Of a stretch of 64,000 nt of DNA, positions 33,163-43,215 are shown one piece after another. Positions within the stretch are counted from its first letter, which is position 1; each line of letters begins with the position of its first letter. The stretch is taken from positions 1-64,000 of the forward strand of contig JBHJIZ010000136.1 of the NCBI GenBank assembly GCA_050043005.1. The letters are read 5' to 3'. Origin of the DNA: Thermohalobaculum sp050043005 (GTDB taxonomy: Bacteria; Pseudomonadota; Alphaproteobacteria; Rhodobacterales; Rhodobacteraceae). Both the position numbers and the translations under genes were made by a program. A model generated the notes under the pieces. That model saw only the letters and a program-made list of their open reading frames with translations. It was not told the DNA's origin and ran no database searches.

Positions 33163-35205
33163 ATGAGCGTCCGGGTTTCGGTGGATATTGGCGGCACCTT
33201 CACGGATTTCTGTCTGTACGACGAGGCGACGGGACAGCTCAGCACCCTGAAAACGCTATCGACCCCCGCAACGCCCGGAGCCGAAGTGATGACCGGCATC
33301 GCCGAGTTGGGCACGCGCTATGGGCACGGGGCAGACACGATCAGCTATTTCACCCACGGCACGACGGTGGGCGTGAACACGGTGATCCAGCGGCGGGGCG
33401 CGCAGCTTGCCCTTTTCACCACGCGGAACTTCGAGGATGTTCTCGAAGTGGCGCGCTTGAAGGTGCCGGACCCGTACGACCTGTTCTCAACCCGCCCAGC
33501 ACCGCTCGCTCCGCGCGAGCGGGTATACGGCATCGATGAACGCGTGCTGAAGGACGGAACGGTCGAGAAGGGCGTAGACGCGGATGAGGTCGCGGCGGCA
33601 GTAGCACGCGCGCGCGCCGACGGGGCCGATACGATCGTTGTTGCTTTGTTGCATGCATATGCCAACGCAGCCAACGAGCGCGCCGTGCGCGATGCGATCC
33701 TGTCGACCAACCCAGATATGACTGTGACGCTGTCTTCCGATGTCTGGCCGGTGATCCGAGAGTACGAACGAACCGTGACCTCGACCGTCGCTGGATACGT
33801 GCAGAGGCGAGTCGCTGAGTACATCGGATCGTTGCAAGAGGCATTGCGCAACGTGGGCGTACCCGCCGACGCAATGATCACCAAATCGAACGGTGGAGTG
33901 ATGGCGGCGGAATTGGGCAAGACCGATCCGATTGCCATGCTTCTGTCAGGTACCGCCTCGGGCGTGATCGGCGCGGCGGACGTTGCGGCACGGGGCGGCG
34001 CAGCAGACGTGCTCAGTTTCGATGTCGGTGGTACCTCTGCCGATGTGGCAGTGATCCGTAGCGGGCAGCCTGCCTTTGGCGTCGGCGAGATGGTAGGCGA
34101 GTTCCCGATCTACGTGCCGACAGTCTCGGTGACATCAATCGGAGAGGGCGGCGGATCGATCGCCTGGGTCGACGATTTCGGTGTGCTGAAGGTCGGCCCG
34201 GAGAGTGCTGGGTCCACACCCGGCCCGGCCTGTTACGGGCGAGGAGGAGACCGGCCGACCATCACGGATGCCTTTGCTGTTCTTGGCCTGCTCGGCGCGG
34301 GCGAGTTAGGATACGGCGCTGTTTCGCTGGACCGGGCAGCCGCTGAAACCGCCATTGCCTCCGTGGCTGACGCAGTGGGCCTGAGCGCGGAAGAAACCGC
34401 CGAGGCCATTGTCCGAGTTTCAATCTCTGGCATGTACCTGGAGATCTCAAAACTGATGAGCCGCCATGGAGCCGACCCGCGCACCTTCTCCTTGCTGGCC
34501 TTCGGTGGCGCGGGGCCAATGACGGCGTGCCTTTTGGCCCACGAATTGGGCATAGCGCAAGTGATTGTGCCGCCTACGCCGGGTGTGCTGTCCGCCTATG
34601 GCGGGCTGATTGCGGATATCCGGAACGATTTCATCCGCACGGCTTTCGTCGATCTGGATGTCCACGGTTTGGGCCTGCTGAACGGAGAAGCGGCGACGCT
34701 GGAACAACGCGCCCTGACCTGGCTACGCGACGAACAAGGCTTCGCCGGGGAAGCAAGACTGATCTGGTCGGCAGACATGCGCTATCGCGGTCAATCCTAT
34801 GAGATTGAGACAATCATCGACCGCGCCGACATTGCCGCTGGTCGGGTTGCCCCCATCGCCGCCGCGTTCCACCGTGAACACGCTCGTGTCTATGACCACG
34901 CCGATCCGAACGCCGAGGTTATGGTCGTCAATCTGCGGCTGGTAATCAGCGGTAGCGCCCCAAAACCGGGCCTGACCGAAGGCGCCGTCACCGAAACCCT
35001 GGCCACCCCGGTTGTTGAAGCCCCGGTCTTTCTGGACGGCGAACGCCACGCCGCGGGTGTCTACGCCCGCGCGGCTTTGACCCCGGGCCATCACTTCCGC
35101 GGCCCGGCCATCGTCACGCAGGATGACTGCACAACCATTGTGCCCCCGGGTCTGTCCGTCCGCGTCGACGGCTGGGGCAATCTTCTGATCGCAGCGGAGG
35201 CCTGA
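33163..35205 (+). CDS. hydantoinase/oxoprolinase subunit A (first copy)
   Basis: 680 residues, the usual length. The N-terminal actin-like phosphate loop is VDIGGTFTDF (residues about 6-15), followed by FTHGTTVGVNTVIQRRG. The central ATPase block shows SFDVGGTSADVAVI and SIGEGGGSIAWVD; GPACYGRGG and FGGAGPMTACLLAHELGI follow. Such subunits use ATP to phosphorylate a cyclic amide oxygen before ring opening by subunit B. The next gene, subunit B, starts four bases after the stop. The specific ring compound is unknown. Confidence 0.9.
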   Translation: MSVRVSVDIGGTFTDFCLYDEATGQLSTLKTLSTPATPGAEVMTGIAELGTRYGHGADTISYFTHGTTVGVNTVIQRRGAQLALFTTRNFEDVLEVARLKVPDPYDLFSTRPAPLAPRERVYGIDERVLKDGTVEKGVDADEVAAAVARARADGADTIVVALLHAYANAANERAVRDAILSTNPDMTVTLSSDVWPVIREYERTVTSTVAGYVQRRVAEYIGSLQEALRNVGVPADAMITKSNGGVMAAELGKTDPIAMLLSGTASGVIGAADVAARGGAADVLSFDVGGTSADVAVIRSGQPAFGVGEMVGEFPIYVPTVSVTSIGEGGGSIAWVDDFGVLKVGPESAGSTPGPACYGRGGDRPTITDAFAVLGLLGAGELGYGAVSLDRAAAETAIASVADAVGLSAEETAEAIVRVSISGMYLEISKLMSRHGADPRTFSLLAFGGAGPMTACLLAHELGIAQVIVPPTPGVLSAYGGLIADIRNDFIRTAFVDLDVHGLGLLNGEAATLEQRALTWLRDEQGFAGEARLIWSADMRYRGQSYEIETIIDRADIAAGRVAPIAAAFHREHARVYDHADPNAEVMVVNLRLVISGSAPKPGLTEGAVTETLATPVVEAPVFLDGERHAAGVYARAALTPGHHFRGPAIVTQDDCTTIVPPGLSVRVDGWGNLLIAAEA

Positions 35206-35208
35206 GCA

Positions 35209-37203
35209 ATGCCAATCGACAAGGTCACGCTTGAGATCCTCAAGAACCACACCCGTGCGGCAGCAGAGAGTATGGCCTTCACGCTCTACCGCACGGCCCA
35301 CTCCACCTTCGTCAAGGAAACCGAAGACTTCACCACGGGCCTGACCAACCCGGTGGGCGAGACATTCGCGACGCCAACGGAACTAGGCGCGACCTGGTTT
35401 GTGAACTTGAACTACGGCGGCGCGATCCGGCTGATCGACAACTATCGACCGGGCGACATTTGCATGACCAATGACCCTTATTCGGGGTTCGTCTGCACGC
35501 ACTCACCGGACATGCATATCTGGAAACCGATCTTCCACGGCGACGAAATCGTCGCGTTCTCGGTCGGGCATATCCACAATACCGATGTGGGCGGGGCTGT
35601 GCCTGCCTCGTTGTCGCGGACCCTATCCGAAGTCCATCAGGAAGGTGTGCGTATTCCACCCAACAAGATCCTGATGGAAGGTGAGATTAACCAGCAGATC
35701 CTGGATGTGTTCCTGGCGAACGTCCGGGCCCCTGAACAAAACTGGGGTGACCTGAAGGCTCAGATCGCGGCGTGCAACACCGGCGAACGCAAGGCGCTGG
35801 AGATGATCGATCGCTTCGGGATCGACACTTTCCGCGAGTGCGTGGCGGATCTGCTGGATTACTCCGAGGCGCAAGCCCGGTCGATCGTCCGCACGATGCC
35901 GGACGGGCGCTATCCCTTTGCCGATTTCATGGACGAAGACGCGCCTGACGGCTGGCCCTGCCGTCTGATGCTGACGCTGATCATCGATGGGGATAGCCTA
36001 ATCTTCGATTTCACCGGGTCGGACCCGCAGTTGGAGAGCTCGCTCAACATGCCCACGGGCGGGGATGAGCGGCACACACTGCTTATGGTGGCGCTGACGT
36101 ATGTACTTTACTCGCTGGACCCGGGCCTGTTCCTGAACTCCGGAATCTCGCGGGTGTGTCGGGCAATCTTGCCTTCGGGCACCATCGTCAACCCGGTTTT
36201 TCCTGCCGCTGTGGGTATGCGCACGCTGTCCTGCACGCGGTTGCAAGGGCTGATACTGGGCGCGTTCGCCGCGGCGGCACCAGACCGCCTGGCGGGCTCT
36301 CCGGGCTCCGGCGGACCGATCATGAACGTCAACACCATCGACAACAAGACGGGTCGGCGGATCATGGCGGCGATCAATCCGATGACCGGCGGCGCTGGCG
36401 GGCGGGCTGAGACCGACGGGATGGACGGCTCCGGCGGCAATTCTGGATTTCTCAAGAACACACCGGTCGAGGTCAATGAGGTCGAGGCCGGCATCAAGGT
36501 CCTGCGCTATGGATTGGCACAGAACTCAGCCGGGCCGGGTCAACACCGGGGCGGACTGGGGACCGAGATGGTCTTTCAGACATTCTCGCCCAATTCCAAG
36601 GTCACAGCGCGCAACCGCGACCGGACGCGATTCACCGGCTGGGGCATTGCGGGTGGACGCGCGGGCGGACCGTCGAAGTTCATTCTGAACCCGGGCACCA
36701 ATCGCGAGCACGATTTACGCAACACCGATATTCTGACGATGGGGCCGGGCGATGTACTTCACGTGACCTGCGGTGGTGCTGGCGGCTGGGGCGACCCATT
36801 GCAGCGCGATCCCGAGGCAGTGCTGCTGGACTGGCGCCGGGGCTGGGTCACTGAAGACCATGCCCGCGCAGCGTATGGCGTCGCAATCGCTGATGGGGCC
36901 ATTGACGTCGCTGGCACCGAGGCCGAACGCGCAGCGCGTGCGGACGAGAAGATCGACGATTTCTACGAACTGGGTCCGGAGCGCACGGCGTTCGAGCAGG
37001 TCTGGACCAACGAGAACTACGTCAAGCTCACAGACTGCCTGGCCAGTTTGCCCGTCCACTGGCGGTTCTATGCCAAGCACAGAATTTTCGCCGCCATCGA
37101 CGCAATGGACCCCGTCGATCGGGACGGCGACGGGCACGCGGTCCGACGCATTTTCGAAGCGTTGAAGGCGGAATTTCCCCAGCTTCAGGTTGCGGCGGAG
37201 TAG
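35209..37203 (+). CDS. hydantoinase/oxoprolinase subunit B (first copy)
   Basis: 664 residues, longer than the second copy because of an extended C-terminal part. HyuB landmarks: VTLEILKNHTRAAAESMAFT at the start, DICMTNDPYSG, SVGHIHNTDVGG with metal-ligand histidines, GSGGPIMNVNTI, and the glycine-rich end VTCGGAGGWGDPLQRD. It forms the ring-opening complex with the preceding subunit A. A short-chain dehydrogenase gene starts three bases downstream, so the three are one operon. Confidence 0.9.
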   Translation: MPIDKVTLEILKNHTRAAAESMAFTLYRTAHSTFVKETEDFTTGLTNPVGETFATPTELGATWFVNLNYGGAIRLIDNYRPGDICMTNDPYSGFVCTHSPDMHIWKPIFHGDEIVAFSVGHIHNTDVGGAVPASLSRTLSEVHQEGVRIPPNKILMEGEINQQILDVFLANVRAPEQNWGDLKAQIAACNTGERKALEMIDRFGIDTFRECVADLLDYSEAQARSIVRTMPDGRYPFADFMDEDAPDGWPCRLMLTLIIDGDSLIFDFTGSDPQLESSLNMPTGGDERHTLLMVALTYVLYSLDPGLFLNSGISRVCRAILPSGTIVNPVFPAAVGMRTLSCTRLQGLILGAFAAAAPDRLAGSPGSGGPIMNVNTIDNKTGRRIMAAINPMTGGAGGRAETDGMDGSGGNSGFLKNTPVEVNEVEAGIKVLRYGLAQNSAGPGQHRGGLGTEMVFQTFSPNSKVTARNRDRTRFTGWGIAGGRAGGPSKFILNPGTNREHDLRNTDILTMGPGDVLHVTCGGAGGWGDPLQRDPEAVLLDWRRGWVTEDHARAAYGVAIADGAIDVAGTEAERAARADEKIDDFYELGPERTAFEQVWTNENYVKLTDCLASLPVHWRFYAKHRIFAAIDAMDPVDRDGDGHAVRRIFEALKAEFPQLQVAAE

Positions 37204-37205
37204 AC

Positions 37206-37937
37206 GTGCAGATCTCTTTTCCCGGCAAGCGCGTCCTGGTTACCGGAGCGGTGCGCGGCATAGGCCGGGGGATCGCTGCGGCCTTCGCCGATGAGGGTGC
37301 CGAGGTGATCGCAACGGACATCGACCCGGAAGTGCAGGCAGTACCAAACGCCGTGCCTCATGTCATGGACGTCACGGATCCCGGTTCGATCGCGGAGGTA
37401 CTTTCCGCGACCGGCCCGGTCGATATCGCCATCCACGCAGCGGGCGGGATCGTCGGACGGAAGCCGGTACCTCTCGAGGACGTTACCGACACTGATTGGC
37501 GCGCGATCCAAGCGGTAAACGTGGATGGTGCCTTCAACGTTGCCCGCGCTGTGACACCGGGCATGAAAGCTGCAGGTAAGGGGCGCATCATCGTGATCTC
37601 CTCCGGTGCCGGGCTGCGCGTGTCGCGCACCGGCATTCACTCCTATGGCACCGCCAAGACGGCGCAGATCGGACTGGTTCGGCAACTGGCTTCGGAACTC
37701 GGGCAATACGGGATCACGGTGAACGCGATTGCACCTGGTTACATGCCGCAAACCTCGCCCGACTATATGCCACAATGGGAAAGCCTCGAACCTGATGGTC
37801 AGGCGGCAGTAATCGATAGCATTGCCATGCGCCGTCTCGGCACGCCACGCGACATTGCCAATGCAGCACTGTTCCTGGCGTCTAAGCATGCGGACTGGAT
37901 CACCGGACAAACACTACCGGTGATGGGGGGACCATGA
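37206..37937 (+). CDS. short-chain dehydrogenase/reductase between the two hyu pairs
   Basis: 243 residues from a GTG start. TGAVRGIGRG cofactor loop, Ser in VISSGAGLRV, YGTAK, and NAIAPGYMPQ. The usual NAG motif after the third strand is HAAGG here, a tolerated change. It overlaps the second hyuA start by four bases (ATGA), which ties the two hydantoinase-type pairs into one transcript. Confidence 0.85.
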   Translation: MQISFPGKRVLVTGAVRGIGRGIAAAFADEGAEVIATDIDPEVQAVPNAVPHVMDVTDPGSIAEVLSATGPVDIAIHAAGGIVGRKPVPLEDVTDTDWRAIQAVNVDGAFNVARAVTPGMKAAGKGRIIVISSGAGLRVSRTGIHSYGTAKTAQIGLVRQLASELGQYGITVNAIAPGYMPQTSPDYMPQWESLEPDGQAAVIDSIAMRRLGTPRDIANAALFLASKHADWITGQTLPVMGGP

Positions 37938-39988
37938 GCCGCTATGCAATCGCCCTGGACGTGGGCGGAACCTTTACCGATGTGATCCTGGCGGACCGGT
38001 CGGGCGGAGCGCTCTGGGTGACCAAATCGCCTTCCGTACCATCTGCCCCAGCTGAAGGGTTCTTCGGCGGGGTCGACAAGATGCTGGTCGAGGCCGGGGT
38101 GCCTGTTTCGGACATCGCCACGGTTCTGCACGGAACCACGGTTGCGACCAACGCGATCCTGGAAGGCAAGGGTGCGAAAACTGGATTGGTCACAACGGCA
38201 GGGTTTCGACACGTGCTGGAGATCGGCCGGGCCGAGATTCCACGCGCCGCTAATCTGTTCAATTGGGTCAAGCCCCAGCGTCCGGTGCAGGCACGCCACG
38301 TTTTCGAGGTACCTCGCCGTGTGCGCCTGGACGGATCCGAGGTGCGTCCCCTCGACGAGAGCGCTGTCGCGGACGTAGCAGAGGCGATCCGTTCCGCAGG
38401 GCTGGACGCCGTCGCGGTGGTACTGCTGCATTCCTACGCCAATCCTACTCATGAACACCGGGTCGGCGAAATCCTGCGCGCCGCTTTGCCGTGGGTGGAG
38501 ATCGCTCTTTCCGTCGACGTTTTGCCGGTGTTTCGCGAGTACGAACGGGCCATCGCGACGACGCTGAACGCATCAGTCCAGCCCGTCGTAGGGCGCTATA
38601 TCGGTCAATTGGCCGAGGGGTTGGACCAGCGCGGTATCGGGGCGCCACTGTTCATCATGAAGTCGAACGGCGGGACTTGCCCACCGGACGAAGCTGCGCG
38701 CGGGGCAGTTCATCTGGCGCTGTCCGGACCTGCCGCTGGCGCGCGCGGAGCAGCGTATCTGACTGCGGAAGCCGGGATCGCCGATGTCCTGACAGTGGAT
38801 ATGGGAGGCACGTCGGCCGACGTTGCACTGATCCGTGGTGGAGAGCCCGCTCGCACGACCCAGGGCCGGATCGGCGACCACCCCCTGGCGTTGCCGATCA
38901 TCGACATCCATACCATCGGAGCGGGCGGCGGATCCATTGCAACGGTCACCGAGCAGGGTGCGATCCGCGTTGGCCCTGAAAGCTCGGGCGCTGACCCTGG
39001 GCCCGCCTGCTATGGTCGCGGTGGCACGCGGCCCACGGTATCGGACGCCAATCTGGTGCTCGGCCGTATCCCACCGCACCTGTTGGATGGTCAGATCGCC
39101 CTTGACCCCGCCGCCGCCGCCAGCGCAGTGCAACAAGGCGTTGCCGAACCGTTGGGCATCGATTTGCTGACCGCGGCACAAGGCATCGTAGATCTGGTCG
39201 ATAGCAACATGACCGGTGCGCTTAAGGTCATGTCGGTCGAACGCGGATTGGACCCGCGCAATTTCACCCTGGCCGCCTTTGGCGGAGCTGGGCCGGTGCA
39301 TGGCGCTGGGCTGATGCGCAACCTCGGTGCGGATCGCCTGTTGGTGCCGCGTTATCCCGGCATCTTGTGTGCCATGGGATTGCTGACGACCGACCTGCGC
39401 TATGACTTCGCCGTCACCCTTTTGCAAAGAGCCGGCACGTTCGACGCCAGTATTACCGAGCAGTATCTTACTGACCTTCAGGCGCGCGCGGATGCACGAC
39501 TGGATGCTGATGGCATTCCGCCGGAGCGGCGCCTGTTTCAGCGCGCGGCCGACATGCGGTACGAGAAGCAAGGGGTGGAACTGATCGTGCAATTAAGTAG
39601 TGAGCCGGTGAGCGACGCGGCATTGGCTAAGCTGGTCGACCGGTTCCACGCGTTACACCAGGAACTCTATACGTTCTCGGACCCTGCAGCCCCGGTGGAG
39701 ATTGTCAACCTGCGCGTAGAGGCGACCGGCCAAACCGGGCGCATCACCTTGCCGGAGATCGCTTCGGCCCCGTCCCGAACACCCGAGCCTTTCGGCACGC
39801 GCCCTGCCGCGCTTAGTGCGCCGCTTGAACCCGTCCCTGTCTATCACCGTGAAGCGCTGCTGGCAGGTCATGTCATCGACGGCCCGGCCATCGTCGACCA
39901 GTTGGACTGCACCACTGTCATCCTGCCGGGTCAGCAGGCGACTACCGATCGGCTGGGCAACATACTGATCACCGAGGGCGCGCCATGA
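37934..39988 (+). CDS. hydantoinase/oxoprolinase subunit A (second copy)
   Basis: 684 residues. LDVGGTFTDVILAD at the N-terminus, LHGTTVATNAILEGKGA, TVDMGGTSADVALI, TIGAGGGSIATV, GPACYGRGGT and FGGAGPVHGAGLMRNLGA. It is clearly a paralogue of the first copy, but the two differ throughout, so they are not a recent duplication. It overlaps the second subunit B by four bases. Confidence 0.9.
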   Translation: MSRYAIALDVGGTFTDVILADRSGGALWVTKSPSVPSAPAEGFFGGVDKMLVEAGVPVSDIATVLHGTTVATNAILEGKGAKTGLVTTAGFRHVLEIGRAEIPRAANLFNWVKPQRPVQARHVFEVPRRVRLDGSEVRPLDESAVADVAEAIRSAGLDAVAVVLLHSYANPTHEHRVGEILRAALPWVEIALSVDVLPVFREYERAIATTLNASVQPVVGRYIGQLAEGLDQRGIGAPLFIMKSNGGTCPPDEAARGAVHLALSGPAAGARGAAYLTAEAGIADVLTVDMGGTSADVALIRGGEPARTTQGRIGDHPLALPIIDIHTIGAGGGSIATVTEQGAIRVGPESSGADPGPACYGRGGTRPTVSDANLVLGRIPPHLLDGQIALDPAAAASAVQQGVAEPLGIDLLTAAQGIVDLVDSNMTGALKVMSVERGLDPRNFTLAAFGGAGPVHGAGLMRNLGADRLLVPRYPGILCAMGLLTTDLRYDFAVTLLQRAGTFDASITEQYLTDLQARADARLDADGIPPERRLFQRAADMRYEKQGVELIVQLSSEPVSDAALAKLVDRFHALHQELYTFSDPAAPVEIVNLRVEATGQTGRITLPEIASAPSRTPEPFGTRPAALSAPLEPVPVYHREALLAGHVIDGPAIVDQLDCTTVILPGQQATTDRLGNILITEGAP

Positions 39989-41778
39989 GTACCAGCGCCG
40001 CGACGACCGCTCCGGACCGGTTCACCCAGGAATTGATCAAGGGCGCATTGAATGCGGCACGGGCGGAGATGGAAGCTCTCATCGCCCGGACCGCCATGTC
40101 GCCGTTCATCCGGGAAAAGAAGGACTACTTCACCGCCTTCCTGAACCCGCAGGGTGAACTGGTCGTGTCCACCGCATTGACCCTGGCCGGGAACCTCGTG
40201 GACGCGGTGTTGGCGGAGTATCCCGCAGCCACCATGCGCCCCGGCGATCTCTATTGGTACAATGACTGTTACGGCACCGGCGGCGCGGTGAGCCATCTGC
40301 CAGACATGGTGTTCATCATGCCGGTCTTTCATCAGGGCCGCCTGATCGCGTTCGCCGAGGCATGGGGACACCTGTGGGACATCGGCGGATCGGTGCCGGG
40401 TTCGATCAGCCCACATACCACCAGTGTCTTTCACGAAGGCATCATGATCCCGCCCGTTCGTGTGATGCATGAGGGCGTCGAGAACGAAGAGGTTGTGCGC
40501 ATCTTCACCCGCAATTCTCGCTTTCCCGAGATGCTGAAGGGCGACTTGAAAGCCATCATGGCCGCCTGCCGTCTGGGCGCACAACGCCTGGAAGAAACCG
40601 TCGCCCGCCATGGCGTCGACGCTGTCGAGGCCAGTTTCGAGGCAATGCTCCAAGAGACCGAGGCCGCGCTGCGCACCCAGATCGAGGATCGCATCCCGGA
40701 CGGTGACTATGCCTTCCGCGACCGGATAGACTCGGATGCAGTGACGGATCGGTCCTTCTTCGTCGACGCAGTGATCCGCAAACACGCGGGCGCGTTGGCG
40801 TTGGATTTCTCGGCCTCGGACAGGCAGGCGGAAGGTCCCATCAACTTCCTGATGGATGATAGCGTGCCGAAATTCATGCTGGGTCTGTGGATGACCATGG
40901 ACGACCCTGGCATCGGCATGAACGGTGGGTTTGAGCGGGCGGTGGACCGGGTGCTCACCCGGCCCGGATCGCTGGTCGCGCCCCGGTTTCCCGCACCGCT
41001 GGGACTGCGATCTCATACCATGATCCGCGTGACCTCTGCACTGTTCGGGGCGTTGGCGCAGGCAACCGGCGGCAATGCTTCGGCCGCACCCTGCGTCTAT
41101 GTGCTGTACTATTTGCGGGGGAGGAATGAGGACGGGACGGAACCCTTGTGCATCGAGGGCCTATCCGTAGGCTTTGGCGCGCGCACCTTCGCCGATGGAA
41201 TCGACGCAGTCTACTATGTGGCGCAGGAGAATTACCCAATCGAATTCGCCGAAATGGAGTTCGGCGTCGAGATCGAGGCCTTCGGCATCCATTTGGATTC
41301 CGGCGGCGCGGGCCGGTATCGCGGCGGCTGCGGCATCGTTCGGGACGTGCGGGTGCTGTCGGATGCGGCGACGCTGGGTATCCGCCTCGACAATTGCCGC
41401 CAACCCGCTTTTGGCGTGAACGGCGGACTGTCGGGTCAGCCCGGCCGTGTCGTGGTCAACCCGGGCCCAGACGAATGGGATATCGCGACCATGTCCGACG
41501 GCAACCAACTGAAGAAAGGTGATCTTGTCCGTATCATCACGCCGGGCGGCGGCGGCTGGGGGCACCCGATGGACCGACCAGCAGAAGATGTTCTTGCCGA
41601 CGTGCTGGATGGTTTCGTGTCAGAGGACGCCGCCCGAGAGCTCTATGGCGTGGAACTGGACGGCGATGCAGTGGACCAGACCGCCACGAAGGCCCGTCGC
41701 GCGGCAATGCCCCGATCGGACATGATGTTCCACCGCGGCGTGCACTATGATGCGGCGGATGATCGGGCCGAACTTTGA
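39985..41778 (+). CDS. hydantoinase/oxoprolinase subunit B (second copy)
   Basis: 597 residues. FTQELIKGALNAARAEMEAL, FSPFIREKKDY-like opening (seen as SPFIREKKDYFTAF), DLYWYNDCYGTGGAVSHLPD, AWGHLWDIGGSVPG, and the glycine-rich C-terminal ITPGGGGWGHPMDRP. The FIREKKDYFTAF and WGHLWDIGG wording points to the N-methylhydantoinase/acetone-carboxylase-like side of the family rather than to classical 5-oxoprolinase; moderate certainty. It converges with the flavin monooxygenase gene five bases away. Confidence 0.88.
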   Translation: MSTSAATTAPDRFTQELIKGALNAARAEMEALIARTAMSPFIREKKDYFTAFLNPQGELVVSTALTLAGNLVDAVLAEYPAATMRPGDLYWYNDCYGTGGAVSHLPDMVFIMPVFHQGRLIAFAEAWGHLWDIGGSVPGSISPHTTSVFHEGIMIPPVRVMHEGVENEEVVRIFTRNSRFPEMLKGDLKAIMAACRLGAQRLEETVARHGVDAVEASFEAMLQETEAALRTQIEDRIPDGDYAFRDRIDSDAVTDRSFFVDAVIRKHAGALALDFSASDRQAEGPINFLMDDSVPKFMLGLWMTMDDPGIGMNGGFERAVDRVLTRPGSLVAPRFPAPLGLRSHTMIRVTSALFGALAQATGGNASAAPCVYVLYYLRGRNEDGTEPLCIEGLSVGFGARTFADGIDAVYYVAQENYPIEFAEMEFGVEIEAFGIHLDSGGAGRYRGGCGIVRDVRVLSDAATLGIRLDNCRQPAFGVNGGLSGQPGRVVVNPGPDEWDIATMSDGNQLKKGDLVRIITPGGGGWGHPMDRPAEDVLADVLDGFVSEDAARELYGVELDGDAVDQTATKARRAAMPRSDMMFHRGVHYDAADDRAEL

Positions 41779-41783
41779 CCGGC

Positions 41784-43199
41784 CTATCCCGAGGGCGGGT
41801 CCCAGGCCGTCAGTCCGGGCCACTCGTCGCCCAGCAGTTCCGGTTCGGCATACTCCATCAGGCGCTGCTTGTGATAAGCTCGGTCCTCGACAAACAGCGA
41901 AGCCGCGATAGCACGAGCCAGACGGTCGGCGCCTTCAGACACGGCGGGAATGTCATTCGCCAGGTTCCCCAGGCTGAGTTGCGCGGTGTGGGTGAAGCAA
42001 TGGATCCGGCTCAGGTCCGTTTCGTCGTTGCCCTGCAAGTCGAAGCCAGTCCCCAGATATGGAAACGCTGCCCATTCACCCGTCGCCTGCGGTACCCGAT
42101 CTCCCCACCGCAGAATGTCGCCCGCCACAGCCGACAACTCGGCCGGTGCGTCCAGATCAATTGCAAAACCGGTGCCCAGGATCACCCTGTCGGCCCGGAT
42201 GATGCCTTTGCTGGTGGTCAAGTTCAGTCCGGTGGTGCCGCGCGTGGCGTGGGTGACTTCTACGCCGAGGACCAGCGACACATTCGGATCCTGGGAGATC
42301 CTGAGAACCGACGCGCGTGGCGGTGCGATCCGGTGCTGCATGACGTGGTCAAGCAGGGCCAGCTTGTCCGCATCGGGCAAGTCGACGAACCCGTGGGTGA
42401 AGCCGGGATAGACCGTCTGCTTCATCTTGTTCAGCCGTGGCATCGCGTTTGCGCGACCGATAAGTGTGACGCGAGCCGCCCCAGCCTCGAGCGCCGTCGC
42501 GGCATTGTCGAACGCCGATGCCGCCAAGCCGATTACGACGACCTCTTTGCCACGAAGGGCGGCAAAGTCGATATCGTCCGACGAATGGCGGACTTCGGCT
42601 CCGATAAAAGGGTCCAGCGGAGGCGGCACCCGCGGGCTGGCCTGTCCCTCACGCCCAGTGGCCAGGACAACGCGGCGTGCGGTCAAGGTTTCCGGACCAT
42701 CCGTGCCGTGCAGCGCCAATTGGATCACGTCGGAAATAGGGGTGACGGCGTCCAAGCGCACGTTGTTTTCGACCAGTGCCCCAGTCACTCGCGCGTACCA
42801 GCGCAGATAGGCCATCCAGTCCGGGCGCAGGATGCGATCCAGCCGATCCCAGTCTCTGCCCTTCGCCTCCCACCACGCGCGGAAGGTCAGGTTGGGGAAA
42901 CCCAACGCCGGTCCGGTCAGATGCTTGGGCGATCGCAAAGTCTGCATCCGGGCATAGGTCAGCCATGGTCCCTCGAGCCCCGGCGGACGCCGGTCAATCT
43001 GCCGGATGTTCGCGATGCCCATGCGGCGCAACGCGAAAGCCGCTGCCAGACCGCACATGCCGCCACCGATAATTGCCACATCGGCAACCGGATGGCCCGA
43101 AGAGTCGTATCGGCGGGGCGTCCATTCCGTGGGTGGATGGTTGAGGCGGGCAAGGTCTTGCGCCAGGGCCGCTTCGAGCTGGGCCAGGCCGTTTGACAT
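41784..43199 (-). CDS. flavin-dependent NAD(P)/FAD oxidoreductase (monooxygenase-like)
   Basis: 471 residues from ATG 43199, or 477 from ATG 43217. The first dinucleotide fold reads VAIIGGGMCGLAAAFALRR (FAD); the second reads VVVIGLAASAFDNAATALEA, where the usual GxGxSA motif for NAD(P)H is slightly changed. VVLATGREG and VILGTGFAIDL are the ATG-type motifs. The layout resembles flavin-containing monooxygenases. It is divergent from the quinone oxidoreductase gene with almost no space between, so one of the two starts may lie further inside. Confidence 0.75.
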   Translation of the reverse strand: MSNGLAQLEAALAQDLARLNHPPTEWTPRRYDSSGHPVADVAIIGGGMCGLAAAFALRRMGIANIRQIDRRPPGLEGPWLTYARMQTLRSPKHLTGPALGFPNLTFRAWWEAKGRDWDRLDRILRPDWMAYLRWYARVTGALVENNVRLDAVTPISDVIQLALHGTDGPETLTARRVVLATGREGQASPRVPPPLDPFIGAEVRHSSDDIDFAALRGKEVVVIGLAASAFDNAATALEAGAARVTLIGRANAMPRLNKMKQTVYPGFTHGFVDLPDADKLALLDHVMQHRIAPPRASVLRISQDPNVSLVLGVEVTHATRGTTGLNLTTSKGIIRADRVILGTGFAIDLDAPAELSAVAGDILRWGDRVPQATGEWAAFPYLGTGFDLQGNDETDLSRIHCFTHTAQLSLGNLANDIPAVSEGADRLARAIAASLFVEDRAYHKQRLMEYAEPELLGDEWPGLTAWDPPSG

Positions 43200-43215
43200 G
43201 TCGGAAGCATCGTTC

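Noticed and set aside
33163..41778. Recent duplication of the hyuA/hyuB pair
   Set aside because: The two pairs share motifs but differ throughout in sequence and subunit B length, so they are old paralogues or separate acquisitions.
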